From Pseudomonas sp. B21-023 (GTDB lineage: Bacteria; Pseudomonadota; Gammaproteobacteria; Pseudomonadales; Pseudomonadaceae): 64,000 nt of DNA. Position 1 is the stretch's first letter, and each line of letters begins with the position of its first letter. Below, piece after piece: positions 9,235-18,212 of this stretch. Location of the stretch: contig NZ_CP087190.1 of the NCBI RefSeq assembly GCF_024749165.1, positions 4,251,501 to 4,315,500 on the forward strand, given 5' to 3'. The notes under the pieces are model-generated. The model did not search any database and was not told the DNA's origin. It worked only from the letters and a program-made list of their open reading frames with translations. The position numbers were made by a program, and so were the translations under genes.

Positions 9235-9906
9235 ATGCGCCTGCGAGCAGTACTCTTCGACATGGACGGCACCCTGCTGGACACGGCGCCGGACTTCATC
9301 GCCATCTGCCAGGCGATGCTCGCCGACCGCGGCCTGCCGGCCATCGACGACGCGCGCATCCGCGAGGTGATTTCCGGCGGCGCCCGCGCCATGGTCGCGG
9401 CGACCTTTGCCATGGACCCCGAGGCCGACGGCTTCGAAGCCCTGCGCCTGGAGTTTCTCGAGCGCTACCAACGCGATTGCGCGGTGCACAGCAAGCTGTT
9501 CGACGGCATGCCGGAGCTGCTGGCCGACATCGAGAAGGGCAACCTGCTGTGGGGCGTGGTCACCAACAAGCCGGTGCGCTTCGCCGAACCGATCATGCAA
9601 CGCCTGGGCCTGGCCGAGCGCTCAGCGCTGCTGATCTGCCCGGACCACGTGAAGAACAGCAAGCCCGACCCCGAGCCGCTGATCCTGGCATGCAAGACGC
9701 TTGACCTGGACCCGGCCAGCGTCCTGTTCGTCGGCGACGACCTGCGCGACATCGAATCCGGCCGCGACGCCGGCACCCGCACCGCAGCGGTGCGCTATGG
9801 CTATATTCATCCAGAGGACAACCCCAACAACTGGGGCGCCGACGTGGTGGTGGACCACCCGCTGGAACTGCGCAAGGTGATCGACAGCGCGCTGTGCGGC
9901 TGCTGA
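9235..9906 (+). CDS. mupP: N-acetylmuramic acid 6-phosphate phosphatase (HAD family; often annotated phosphoglycolate phosphatase)
   Basis: 223 residues, HAD hydrolase with nucleophile motif FDMDGTLLDT, VTNKP, NSKPDPEPL and FVGDDLRDIESG. In P. putida and P. aeruginosa the gene in this position (ubiG-mupP-yciK) encodes the phosphatase of the MurNAc-6-P to UDP-MurNAc peptidoglycan recycling bypass, which affects beta-lactam and fosfomycin susceptibility. The start at 9235 has GAGGA about seven bases upstream; the ATG at 9229 is too close to it. Assignment rests on synteny plus family. Confidence 0.88.
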   Translation: MRLRAVLFDMDGTLLDTAPDFIAICQAMLADRGLPAIDDARIREVISGGARAMVAATFAMDPEADGFEALRLEFLERYQRDCAVHSKLFDGMPELLADIEKGNLLWGVVTNKPVRFAEPIMQRLGLAERSALLICPDHVKNSKPDPEPLILACKTLDLDPASVLFVGDDLRDIESGRDAGTRTAAVRYGYIHPEDNPNNWGADVVVDHPLELRKVIDSALCGC

Positions 9907-9907
9907 T

Positions 9908-10005
9908 TTCAAGTCGCAAGCGTCAAGCTTCAAGCCTCAAGAAAGAGCAGCTCCAACACTGATCCGCTTTCTCTTGTAGCTTGCCGCTTATAGCTTGCAG
10001 CTCAT
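9908..10005. repeat. CAAGC-rich imperfect inverted repeat
   Basis: Left arm motifs AGTCGCAAGCGTCAAGCTTCAAG and AAGAAAGAGC pair imperfectly with GCTTTCTCTTGTAGCTTGCCGCTTATAGCTTGCAGCT on the right. It belongs to the same dispersed family as the copy at 14215-14283. It fills most of the 115-bp gap between mupP and yciK. Confidence 0.6.
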
Positions 10006-10021
10006 ATTCAAGGACAGACCT

Positions 10022-10762
10022 ATGTTCGACTACACCGCCCGCCCCGACCTGCTCAAGGGCCGGATCATCCTGGTCACCGGTGCCGGCCGCGGAATCGGCG
10101 CCGCCGCCGCCAAGGCCTATGCCGCCCTGGGCGCCACCGTGCTGCTGCTGGGCAAGACCGAAGCCAACCTGAACGAGGTCTACGACCAGATCGAAGCCGC
10201 GGGCCACCCGCAACCGGTGGTGATCCCGTTCAACCTGGAAACCGCCCTGCCCCACCAGTACGACGAACTGGCGGTGATGATCGAGGACCAGTTCGGCCGC
10301 CTCGACGGCCTGCTCAACAACGCCTCGATCATTGGCCCGCGCACGCCGCTGGAGCAGCTGTCGGGCGACAACTTCATGCGCGTGGTGCACATCAACGTCA
10401 ATGCCACCTTCATGCTGACCAGCACCTTGCTGCCGCTGCTGAAGCTGTCGGAGGACGCCTCGGTGGTGTTCACCTCCAGCAGTGTTGGACGCAAGGGCCG
10501 CGCTTACTGGGGTGCCTACGGGGTGTCGAAATTCGCCACCGAGGGCCTGATGCAGACCCTGGCGGATGAACTGGAAGGCGTAGCGCCAGTGCGCTCCAAC
10601 AGCATCAACCCGGGTGCCACGCGCACGGCGATGCGCGCCCAGGCCTATCCGAGCGAGAACCCGCAGAACAACCCGCTACCCGAGGAGATCATGCCAGTGT
10701 ACCTGTACCTGATGGGGCCGGACAGCAAGGATGTGAACGGGCAGGCGCTGAACGCACAGTAA
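10022..10762 (+). CDS. yciK: YciK-family short-chain dehydrogenase/reductase
   Basis: 246 residues, Rossmann SDR with the TGAGRGIGAAAAKAYA cofactor loop, NNASIIG, and the catalytic Tyr-x3-Lys (YGVSK) after a serine-rich strand (FTSSSVGRKGR). Physiological substrate unknown; E. coli YciK is the reference family member. It is the third gene in the conserved ubiG-mupP-yciK run. The start ATG at 10022 follows AAGGACAGACCT, giving MFDYTARPDLLKGR. Confidence 0.93.
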   Translation: MFDYTARPDLLKGRIILVTGAGRGIGAAAAKAYAALGATVLLLGKTEANLNEVYDQIEAAGHPQPVVIPFNLETALPHQYDELAVMIEDQFGRLDGLLNNASIIGPRTPLEQLSGDNFMRVVHINVNATFMLTSTLLPLLKLSEDASVVFTSSSVGRKGRAYWGAYGVSKFATEGLMQTLADELEGVAPVRSNSINPGATRTAMRAQAYPSENPQNNPLPEEIMPVYLYLMGPDSKDVNGQALNAQ

Positions 10763-10771
10763 ATCCGATAA

Positions 10772-10851
10772 GACTGATCGCGGGGCAAGCCCGCCCCACG
10801 CCTTGCTGCGTGGGGCGGCGGTGCGCCGATGCGACTTGCCCCGCGATGCTT
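10772..10851. repeat. REP inverted pair between convergent genes
   Basis: ATCGCGGGGCAAGCCCGCCCCACG faces a reverse copy ending GACTTGCCCCGCGAT, forming a long hairpin between the 3' ends of yciK and the TenA-like gene. No separate T-tailed terminator is seen, so it probably serves as the shared 3' structure. Confidence 0.75.
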
Positions 10852-11637
10852 TCAGCCCGCCGCCAAGGCCGGGCGCAGACGCCCCTGCTGGCGCCCTTCG
10901 AGCTGCATGCAACGCTCCAGGAACAGGAACATGCAGTCGTAGCTCTTGCAGATCGCCCGACGCAACTCGGTGCGCAGCCCCAGGGTCGGGCTCTCGCCCG
11001 CCAAGGTACAGATGATTTCCAGCGCTTCCCACGGGTGCGCGTCATCATACTGCGCATGCATCTTCAGCCATTTCATGGCGCGCTTGCGGGTGTCTTCGGG
11101 GAAGCCCTGGGCGTAGGTATCCTCGGCGCAGATCACCGCCGACCATTCGCCGGTGGCACCTTCGATGGCGTAGTTGGTGGCCGCCATGGCGATGGCCAGC
11201 GACTCGGTGGCGCATACTCGCCAACACCAGTCGTTCAAGCCATTGAGCTCGGGCGGCACTTCCTGGGACTGCAGCTCATGCAGGTGGATGCCATGGGCCT
11301 GGCACCAGTGCACCCAGTAGTCGGCATGGTTGAGCTCGACGCGGATGTTGCGCATCAGCCAGCGGCGCGCCATGTCCTCGCCGGGATGCCGGGCGTAACG
11401 GGTCTTGGTGAGGTTGTGGGCCATGTAGAGGGAGAACTGCTCGACCACCGGCCAGCCACCGATCAGGTACTGGCGGATGGTCGACTGCTTGAGCTGGCCA
11501 TCGCGCAGGCGTTGGTAGAACTCATGCTCCACCACTCGGCGCTTGCTTTCGCGGCAATCCTCTATCAGTTGTTGGGCCCACTGCGGATAACTGGCCGGAT
11601 CCATCAATGGTCCGATCCTTACGAACGCGTCGATCAC
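10852..11637 (-). CDS. TenA/PqqC-like helical protein (haem-oxygenase-like fold)
   Basis: 261 residues, all-helical TenA/PqqC-type protein, often annotated as a TenA-family regulator in pseudomonads. Conserved features are the aromatic and acidic surfaces YLIGGWPVVEQFSLYMAHNL, RVELNHADYWVHW and ATNYAIEGATGEWS. No thiamine gene is near, and the thiaminase catalytic Cys context is not evident, so a thiaminase role is not supported. It lies convergent to yciK and 38 bp downstream of the rbdA-like gene. Confidence 0.75.
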   Translation of the reverse strand: MIDAFVRIGPLMDPASYPQWAQQLIEDCRESKRRVVEHEFYQRLRDGQLKQSTIRQYLIGGWPVVEQFSLYMAHNLTKTRYARHPGEDMARRWLMRNIRVELNHADYWVHWCQAHGIHLHELQSQEVPPELNGLNDWCWRVCATESLAIAMAATNYAIEGATGEWSAVICAEDTYAQGFPEDTRKRAMKWLKMHAQYDDAHPWEALEIICTLAGESPTLGLRTELRRAICKSYDCMFLFLERCMQLEGRQQGRLRPALAAG

Positions 11638-11675
11638 TGTCAGCTCCTTGATTCCCTGTGATTTCCGGGCGTTGT

Positions 11676-14132
11676 TCAGCGAAAGGTCCCCGGCGCCCGG
11701 TGCAGAAGGGGCCTCGCGGCAATCCGTTGGCGCTGCAGGCTGTCGCAGGTGAACACCTGCGGGCGTTCGATGAGATATCCCTGGGCGTAATCCACGCCGA
11801 TCTCCTGCAAAGCCTGCTCGATCAGTGGCGTCTCGACGAACTCGGCGATGGTCCGCTTACCCATGACGTGGCCGATGTGATTGATCACTTCAACCATCGC
11901 CCGGTTGATCGGGTCATCGAGCATGTCCTTGACGAAACTTCCGTCGATCTTCAGGAAGTCTACAGGCAAATGCTTCAAATAGGCGAATGACGACATTCCG
12001 GCGCAGAAGTCGTCCAGCGAGAATTTGCAGCCCAATCCTTTCAATTCATTGATGAAGCGGATTGCGCTGCCTAGATTGGCGATGGCGCTGGTTTCGGTAA
12101 TTTCAAAACAGATCAGCCGGGGCGGAATGTCGAACTCGCCAAACAGGCGCTGCAGGTACTCGAGGAACTTGTCGTCGCCGATGCTCGAACCCGACAGGTT
12201 GATGGCGCACATGGCCAACGGCCCCTCCCGCCCCTCGTCCAGGCACTGGCGAATCACCTGGAACACACTGCGCACCACCCAGCGATCGAGCGCGGTCATC
12301 AGGCCGTAGCGCTCGGCTGCGGGAATGAAGCTGTCGGGCAAAATGGTACGTCCACTTTCATCGTGCAGGCGCAGGAGGATTTCGATATGCCCCGGACCTT
12401 CATGGGGATGCAGCGGGGCGATTTCCTGGGCGTAGAGGCAGAAGCGATTCTCCTCCAGCGCCACGTGCAGGCGCTGGATCCAGGCCATTTCACCGAAACG
12501 CATGGACAGCTCGCTGTCGTCGGCGTGATAGACCTGGACGCGGTTGCGTCCTTTCTCCTTGGCCATGTAGCAGGCCATGTCCGCCGCGCGCAACGACGCC
12601 TCCAGGGTGCTGGGCACCTGGGCGATATGCACCAGGCCGATGCTGACCGTGGTGACGAAGGGCCTGCCCTTCCATACAAAGTGCAGGCTCTGCACGGCCT
12701 GGCGCAATTGCTCGGCAATGCGCTCGCCCTGTTCAGGGGGGCAGTTCTCGAGCAGCACGCCGAACTCGTCACCACCCAGGCGCGCCAGGGTGTCGCCCTC
12801 GCGCAGGCCCGACTGCAGCACCGCGCAGATATGCCGCAACAGCTCGTCGCCAGCGGCATGGCCACAGGTGTCGTTGACCAGCTTGAACTGGTCCAGGTCG
12901 AGGAACATCAGCGAATGCCGCCCGGCCTGGCGCGCCAGGCCATTGAGCGCTTGCTCCAGGCGGTACTCGAACTCGCGGCGGTTGGCCAGCCCGGTCAGCG
13001 CGTCATGGGTGGCCTGCCACGACAGGTTGGCGATGTACTGGCGCTCCTGGGTCATGTCGTGCAGTACCACCACGATGCCACTGACCTGCCCTTCGGTGAG
13101 AATGGGCGAGCCCACCAGGTTGACCGACACCGTGCTGCCATCCAGGCGCTGGATCAACCGGGCGTGCTCGGCGCCGCCCTTGAGGCTGCCGCTGAGCACC
13201 TGCTCGACCAGCGTCATGCTATCGCCTTCGGCATTCTCGTCGAGCAGGCTGAACAGCGCCGCCAGCGGCAGGCCTTGGGCCTGCACCGCCTGCCAGTGAG
13301 TCAGTTGCTCGGCGGCCGGGTTCATGTAGCTGATGCAACCGTCGACATCGGCGGTAATCACCGCGTCGCCGATCGACTCCAGGGTGATCTGCGCCCGCTC
13401 CTTTTCCTCTTGCAACGCACTGGCGAACGCCTGGCGCTGGGCCAGCAGCTTGCTCGAGCGCCGCCAGGCCATGGCGATGAGGAACAGCGCAGTGGCCAGG
13501 TTGGTGAGCATCAGCACCTTGAGCAGCATCCGCGAGCCTTCGCCCAGGGCATCGCTGAACGCCTTGGCGGCGGGCGTCACGCCATCATTGATGGCAACGA
13601 TGCGCGCCTTCCAGTTGGCTACCTGGTGGGCGTCGACCTTGTCGCGGGCAAACCCTTCGCGCATCTGCTGGGCCAGTACGTCGAGCTGGTGCAGGTAGTC
13701 GTCACCGATGTCCCAGTAATCGATGGCGGTTTCCATGTAGCTGATATGGCGAAAGTTGCGGTAGAACCAGATGATCCGGGCAACGTCTTCGGGATGGTTG
13801 CCGCCCTGCAGCACGCCTTGGCGCGCCGCCTCCAGGTCTGGCTCGGGCCGATCCAGGGCCAGGCGCAGGTTGTGATCCCCCTGGGGCACCAGGATGGCCC
13901 GACGATAGCGGGCATAGGTCAGCGGATCACGATCATCGGCATAGAGGTTGAGGTAGTAGATAGCGTCCTTCTGCGCCTTGGACCACAGGCTCTCGCCCGC
14001 CACATAGGCACGCACGGCGGACAACGCATAAAGACTCAGACTGCCCAGCAGTACCTGGAAAACCACAACGGCGACGAAGGGCCAGATGATACCCAGCAGC
14101 CTTGGCGCTTCGAGAGTCCGATTTCCCTTCAT
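11676..14132 (-). CDS. rbdA: RbdA-like membrane c-di-GMP protein (PAS-GGDEF-EAL)
   Basis: 818 residues. Two membrane segments (about residues 13-35 and 205-225) flank a periplasmic helical sensor. Then come a PAS domain (about 250-370, ITADVDGCISYMNPAAEQ), a GGDEF domain with intact GGDEF near residue 453 and a canonical inhibitory RxxD (REGD) five residues before it, and an EAL domain. The EAL signature reads EILLRL near residue 581, with NLSG, EITETS, DDFC (usually DDFG) near 704 and KIDGSF. Length, architecture and the neighbouring ABC exporter match P. aeruginosa RbdA (PA0861/PA0860), a phosphodiesterase promoting biofilm dispersal. Orthology is from memory of that locus. Confidence 0.82.
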   Translation of the reverse strand: MKGNRTLEAPRLLGIIWPFVAVVVFQVLLGSLSLYALSAVRAYVAGESLWSKAQKDAIYYLNLYADDRDPLTYARYRRAILVPQGDHNLRLALDRPEPDLEAARQGVLQGGNHPEDVARIIWFYRNFRHISYMETAIDYWDIGDDYLHQLDVLAQQMREGFARDKVDAHQVANWKARIVAINDGVTPAAKAFSDALGEGSRMLLKVLMLTNLATALFLIAMAWRRSSKLLAQRQAFASALQEEKERAQITLESIGDAVITADVDGCISYMNPAAEQLTHWQAVQAQGLPLAALFSLLDENAEGDSMTLVEQVLSGSLKGGAEHARLIQRLDGSTVSVNLVGSPILTEGQVSGIVVVLHDMTQERQYIANLSWQATHDALTGLANRREFEYRLEQALNGLARQAGRHSLMFLDLDQFKLVNDTCGHAAGDELLRHICAVLQSGLREGDTLARLGGDEFGVLLENCPPEQGERIAEQLRQAVQSLHFVWKGRPFVTTVSIGLVHIAQVPSTLEASLRAADMACYMAKEKGRNRVQVYHADDSELSMRFGEMAWIQRLHVALEENRFCLYAQEIAPLHPHEGPGHIEILLRLHDESGRTILPDSFIPAAERYGLMTALDRWVVRSVFQVIRQCLDEGREGPLAMCAINLSGSSIGDDKFLEYLQRLFGEFDIPPRLICFEITETSAIANLGSAIRFINELKGLGCKFSLDDFCAGMSSFAYLKHLPVDFLKIDGSFVKDMLDDPINRAMVEVINHIGHVMGKRTIAEFVETPLIEQALQEIGVDYAQGYLIERPQVFTCDSLQRQRIAARPLLHRAPGTFR

Positions 14133-14214
14133 GTAATCCCTGTCATGACGGCAGATAAGGCACGAATCGACCTAGACAAGCACAGCGTAGGCCATTTGCC
14201 ATGAAGGAGCGACA

Positions 14215-14283
14215 CGCTGCAAGCCCCAAGCGGCAAGAAAAAGTGCGCTGACTTCAACTTGCCGCTTGCAGCTCGAAGCTTGA
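14215..14283. repeat. CAAGC-rich inverted repeat (second copy)
   Basis: GCTGCAAGCCCCAAGCGGCAAG on the left is mirrored by ACTTGCCGCTTGCAGC on the right, followed by TCGAAGCTTGAGG. It is the same family as 9908-10005. It lies between the ABC exporter gene and rbdA, both on the minus strand. Confidence 0.65.
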
Positions 14284-14291
14284 GGCGGTTT

Positions 14292-16094
14292 TCAGGTTTG
14301 CTGCAGGTGGCCGTAGAGCTTGGCGTACAGGCCGCCTTCGGCGATCAGTTGCTGGTGGTCGCCATCTTCGGCGACATGGCCGCCATCGAACACCAGCACC
14401 CGGTCCGCCTGCTTCACCGCCGACAGGCGGTGGGCGATGATCAGCGTGGTGCGCCCGCTGAGGAAGCGCGCCAAGGCCAGGTGCAGGTTGTACTCGGTAG
14501 CCGCGTCCAACGCAGAGGTGGCCTCATCGAGGATGACCACCTTGGGTTCGGCCAGCACCATGCGGGCGATCGCCAGGCGCTGGCGCTGGCCACCAGACAG
14601 GCGCACGCCGGAACGCCCGACGATGCTGTCCAGGCCCTGGGGCAGCGCGGCGATGGTGGCGTCCAGCTGGGCGATGCGCAGCGCCTGCCAGCAGTCCTCG
14701 TCACTGCAGTCACGACCCATGGCCAGGTTGGCACGCACGCTGTCGTTGAACAGCGAGGGGTGCTGCAGCACCACCGCGACATTTTCGCGCAGGGTCTCCA
14801 GGCCGATCTCCTGCAGGCTGGCGCCCCCGAAGCGGATGGTCCCGGCCTGGGCGCTGTACAGCCCAAGCAGCAACTGCACCAAGGTACTCTTGCCACCGCC
14901 GCTGGCACCGACGATGGCGACCTTCTCGCCCGGGGCGATGGTCAGGTTGAGCTGGTCGAGCACCGGCTCGTCGGCATAGGCGAAGCGCAGGTCGCGCACC
15001 TCGATACCAACCGTCTCGCGCCCGGCGAACGGGTCGCCGGCCGCCGGGTACTGCGGCTCGTCGGCCCGCGCCAGCAGCTCGTTCAAGCGACTCAGCGCAC
15101 CGCCGGCGGCGTAGTAGGCATATTGCAGGTTCAGCAACTGCTCCACCGGCCCGATCATGAACCACAGGTAGCTGAACACCGCCAGCATCTGGCCGATCGA
15201 CAGGTCGGAGAACAGCACCGTGAGCATGGCAGCGGCACGGAAGATGTCGATGCCGAACTGGAACAACAGGCCACTGGCGCGACCGCTGGCGTCGCTCTTC
15301 CACTGCGAGGCCACCGCGTAGTCGCGCACCTCGCGGGCGCGCAGCCCCAAGCGGCCGAGGAAGTAGCCCTGGCGGTTGCTGGCGCGGATTTCCTGGATCG
15401 CGTCGAGGGTCTCGGTCAATGCCTGGGTGAAACGTGCGGTGCTGTCGTTCTCGAGCTTCTTCAGGTGCTTGACGCGCTTGCCCAACTGCACGGTGAAATA
15501 GATCACCAGCGGGTTGAACAGCAGGATCAGCAGCGCCAGCTGCCAGTGCATCCAGATCAGGATGGCCGCTGTGCCGGTCAGCGTGAGCACGGCCACCAGG
15601 AAGCGACTCAGGGTTTCGCCGACGAACTTGTCGAGGGTGTCCAGGTCGGTGACCAGGTGGGTGGTCACCGTGCCGCTGCCCAGGCTTTCGTACTCCTTGA
15701 GCGAAATGCGCTTGAGCCGCTCGATCAGGCGGATGCGCAGGCGGTAGACGATGTCCTTGGCCAGGCCGGCGAATAGCTTGGCCTGGACCACGTTGAACAC
15801 CAGCGCCGCCAGGCGCAGGCCGAGGGTGGCGCACAGCATCAGCCCGATGTAACCCGCGGCCACCTGCCAGCCCGCGGGCAGGAAATTGTTCATCCACTTC
15901 AGCGCCGCGTCGCCATGCCCCAGCAACACTTCATCCACCAGCAAAGGCAGCAGCAAGGGAATCGGCACGCTGCACAGGGCGGCAAGCACGGCCACCAGGT
16001 TGGCAGTCCACAGGGCTTGCTTGTGGTGCAGGGCCAGACGGCGGATTTCCGCCCAGCTCAGGCGATCGGGCACAGCGGGGGACTTCCCTGGCAC
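14292..16094 (-). CDS. ABC exporter, fused permease/ATP-binding
   Basis: About 600 residues. The membrane half has six hydrophobic spans and the ATPase half has Walker A GASGGGKST, signature LSGGQRQRLAIAR, Walker B VVILDEATSALD and switch His AHRLSAV. This is a type IV (MsbA-like) exporter half-transporter; substrate unknown. No ATG lies near the expected N-terminus. GTG at 16094 or 16073 are the plausible starts (both have AGGG upstream), and the only ATG, at 16187, would run 71 bases into the upstream gene. It is the orthologue of the exporter next to rbdA in P. aeruginosa, by context. Confidence 0.85.
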   Translation of the reverse strand: MPGKSPAVPDRLSWAEIRRLALHHKQALWTANLVAVLAALCSVPIPLLLPLLVDEVLLGHGDAALKWMNNFLPAGWQVAAGYIGLMLCATLGLRLAALVFNVVQAKLFAGLAKDIVYRLRIRLIERLKRISLKEYESLGSGTVTTHLVTDLDTLDKFVGETLSRFLVAVLTLTGTAAILIWMHWQLALLILLFNPLVIYFTVQLGKRVKHLKKLENDSTARFTQALTETLDAIQEIRASNRQGYFLGRLGLRAREVRDYAVASQWKSDASGRASGLLFQFGIDIFRAAAMLTVLFSDLSIGQMLAVFSYLWFMIGPVEQLLNLQYAYYAAGGALSRLNELLARADEPQYPAAGDPFAGRETVGIEVRDLRFAYADEPVLDQLNLTIAPGEKVAIVGASGGGKSTLVQLLLGLYSAQAGTIRFGGASLQEIGLETLRENVAVVLQHPSLFNDSVRANLAMGRDCSDEDCWQALRIAQLDATIAALPQGLDSIVGRSGVRLSGGQRQRLAIARMVLAEPKVVILDEATSALDAATEYNLHLALARFLSGRTTLIIAHRLSAVKQADRVLVFDGGHVAEDGDHQQLIAEGGLYAKLYGHLQQT

Positions 16095-16116
16095 AGGGTC
16101 TGGCGACCCTGGCAGG

Positions 16117-16749
16117 TCAAGCACAGGCGGCCTGCTGCAGCCAACGGCCGAGCAAAGGTTGCAGGCTTTCCAGCGACTGATAGCCATTGGTCAGCAGGGC
16201 GAGCTGGCCATTGCGCTCGGCCAGCAGCGTGGGGAAGCCAGCGATGCCCAGGTCCTGCACCCAGGCGAAATCGGCACTGGTGGCGACTCGGGTGTCAGGG
16301 AGAGTGAAGCGCTGGGAGAACTGTTCACGGTCGAAGCCGGCCTGCTCGGCCAGCTCCACCAGTTGCGGGGCGCGGGTGACATCCACGCCCTGCACGTAGA
16401 ACGACGCCTGGATCAGTTGCAGCAGGCGCCAGGCCCGCTTGTCGTCCAGCTCGCGTGCCGCCACCAGGGCGCGGCACGCCGGCTCCGTGTCGTAGACGAA
16501 ACCGTCGGGCATCGCGTTGTCGAAACGGAACGGCTGCCCGGTGGCGTCATGCACCGCCTGCCAATGCTCGAGGATGTACTTGCGGGTCGAGGCGTCCAGG
16601 GCGCTGCCGCCGGTGCGCAAGCCGCCCGGCACCAGGCGGGTCTCGACACCCGCCTCAAGGGCCTGGGCGATCAGCGCCTCGGCCACCGGGGCAAAGCCCC
16701 AGCACCAGGAGCACATCGGGTCCATCACATAGAGCAGGCGTGCGGACAT
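16117..16749 (-). CDS. DsbA-family (FrnE-like) thioredoxin-fold oxidoreductase
   Basis: 210 residues. The active site is CSWCWGF near residues 13-19 with the cis-Pro loop GIAGFPTLL. It has no signal peptide, so it is cytoplasmic, like the FrnE/2-hydroxychromene isomerase-like branch of DsbA proteins. Its physiological substrate is unknown. It lies 3 bp downstream of trhO and upstream of the ABC exporter, in an apparent operon. Confidence 0.88.
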   Translation of the reverse strand: MSARLLYVMDPMCSWCWGFAPVAEALIAQALEAGVETRLVPGGLRTGGSALDASTRKYILEHWQAVHDATGQPFRFDNAMPDGFVYDTEPACRALVAARELDDKRAWRLLQLIQASFYVQGVDVTRAPQLVELAEQAGFDREQFSQRFTLPDTRVATSADFAWVQDLGIAGFPTLLAERNGQLALLTNGYQSLESLQPLLGRWLQQAACA

Positions 16750-16752
16750 GCA

Positions 16753-17685
16753 TCAGGCCTCGACTTTGTAGTTGAAACCGATCGGGTGCGGCTGGTTGCG
16801 CGCCTTGGCCAGCTCGATCTGCTTTTGGCGGTCGATGGCGCTGCGCCGGGTCTTCTCGCTCAGGCTGTCCCAGCAGTGCGGGCAGCTCACGCCTGGCGAA
16901 TAGTGCTCCGACTCCCGGTCCTTCACGTCGATCGGGTGGCGGCAGGCATGGCACTGGTCGTACTCGCCCTCGGTCAGGTCGTGACGCACCGTGACCCGGT
17001 TGTCGAAGACGAAGCAGTCGCCGTCCCAGAGGCTTTCTTCCTGGGGTACTTCCTCGAAGTATTTCAGGATGCCGCCCTTAAGATGATAGACCGCTTCGTA
17101 GCCCTCACCGAGCATGTAGCTGGAGGCCTTCTCGCAGCGGATGCCGCCGGTGCAGAACATGGCGACCTTCTTGTGCTTGCTCGGGTCGAAGTGGGCCTTG
17201 ATGTAGTCGGGGAACTCGCGGAAGGTCTCGGTCTTCGGGTCGATGGCGCCCTTGAAGGTGCCGATGGCCACTTCATAGTCATTGCGGGTGTCGATCAGCA
17301 GCACTTCCGGGTCGCTGATCAGGGCGTTCCAGTCTTTCGGATCGACGTAGGTGCCGACCGCTTTGTTCGGGTCCACACCCGGCACGCCGAGGGTGACGAT
17401 CTCTTTCTTGAGCTTGACCTTGGTGCGATAGAACGGCTGCTCGTCGCAGTACGACTCTTTATGGTCGACGTCCACCAGGCGTGGGTCGTTGCGCAACCAG
17501 GCCAGCAGCGCGTCGATGCCTTCGCGGGTGGCCGAGACGGTGCCGTTGATACCTTCGTTGGCCAGCAGCAGGGTGCCTTTGACGCCGTTGTCGAGCATGG
17601 CCTTGAGCAGCGGCTCGCGCAGTTCGACGTAGTCTTCCAGGGTGACGAACTTGTACAGCGCCGCCACGACGATCGGTTGGGTCAT
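16753..17685 (-). CDS. trhO: tRNA uridine-34 hydroxylase (rhodanese-domain, YceA/UPF0176)
   Basis: 310 residues. The N-terminal acylphosphatase-like domain has LLANEGINGT. The central rhodanese domain has LLIDTRNDYEVAIG and the catalytic loop MFCTGGIRCEKASSYM. A C-terminal Cys-rich tail (CHACRHP, CPHCW) is typical. TrhO makes 5-hydroxyuridine at the tRNA wobble position using oxygen. The ATG at 17685 (MTQPIVVAALYKFV) is chosen; frame upstream of it runs through the REP region. Confidence 0.93.
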   Translation of the reverse strand: MTQPIVVAALYKFVTLEDYVELREPLLKAMLDNGVKGTLLLANEGINGTVSATREGIDALLAWLRNDPRLVDVDHKESYCDEQPFYRTKVKLKKEIVTLGVPGVDPNKAVGTYVDPKDWNALISDPEVLLIDTRNDYEVAIGTFKGAIDPKTETFREFPDYIKAHFDPSKHKKVAMFCTGGIRCEKASSYMLGEGYEAVYHLKGGILKYFEEVPQEESLWDGDCFVFDNRVTVRHDLTEGEYDQCHACRHPIDVKDRESEHYSPGVSCPHCWDSLSEKTRRSAIDRQKQIELAKARNQPHPIGFNYKVEA

Positions 17686-17744
17686 TGCGTTGAATCTCCA
17701 GGTGGTTGCCCTCGTAAGGGGCGGACCGGGTTTGGCAAAAGCAT

Positions 17745-17862
17745 GGGGCCGCTGCGCAGCCCATCGCCGGCAAGCCGGCTCCCACACGCTCAGCGCAAGA
17801 CTCGAAATTTGCGCAGGACTTGTGGGAGCCGGCTTGCCGGCGATGGGCCGCAAAGCGGCCCC
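17745..17862. repeat. REP inverted pair (BIME)
   Basis: GGGGCCGCTGCGCAGCCCATCGCCGGCAAGCCGGCTCCCACA (17745-17786) is mirrored by TGTGGGAGCCGGCTTGCCGGCGATGGGCCGCAAAGCGGCCCC (17820-17861) around a 33-bp spacer. It lies between the BolA-family gene and trhO. Confidence 0.85.
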
Positions 17863-17902
17863 GAAGGAATAACGCGAATTGTACCAGAACGACGGAAAGG
17901 AT

Positions 17903-18202
17903 TCAGTGCTTGCCGCCGCCGGCACACACCGGCGAGGCCGGTGCCACACCGACCGCCGCCCATTCCTCAGGCGTGTAGGTGTGAATCGCCAGGGCGTGGA
18001 TCTGGCCCATCAGATCACCCATGGTGGCGTAGACCTTCTGGTGGCGCTTGACGCTGTTCAGCCCGGCGAACTGCTCGCTGACCAGCACCGCCTTGTAGTG
18101 CGTTTCCTGGCCACGGCTGTGCATGTGGCTTTCGTTGTGCACTTCGAGGTGTTGCGTGCCCAGCGGCGCCAGTTGCTGCTCGATGCGTTGCTGCATGCTC
18201 AT
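17903..18202 (-). CDS. BolA-family protein
   Basis: 99 residues with the BolA pattern: N-terminal IEQQLAPLGTQHLEVHNES, the conserved HY-KAVLVS core, and the helix-turn region LNSVKRHQKVYATMGDLM. Family members bind Fe-S clusters with monothiol glutaredoxins or bind DNA; which applies here is unknown. The C-terminus is extended and ends CAGGGKH. It starts 10 bp after the DUF2059 gene, so the two are probably co-transcribed. Confidence 0.9.
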   Translation of the reverse strand: MSMQQRIEQQLAPLGTQHLEVHNESHMHSRGQETHYKAVLVSEQFAGLNSVKRHQKVYATMGDLMGQIHALAIHTYTPEEWAAVGVAPASPVCAGGGKH

Positions 18203-18212
18203 CGCGTCACGC

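Noticed and set aside
10852..11637. Thiaminase II / thiamine salvage role for the TenA-like protein
   Set aside because: No thiamine genes nearby and no clear catalytic Cys context; only the fold family is supported.
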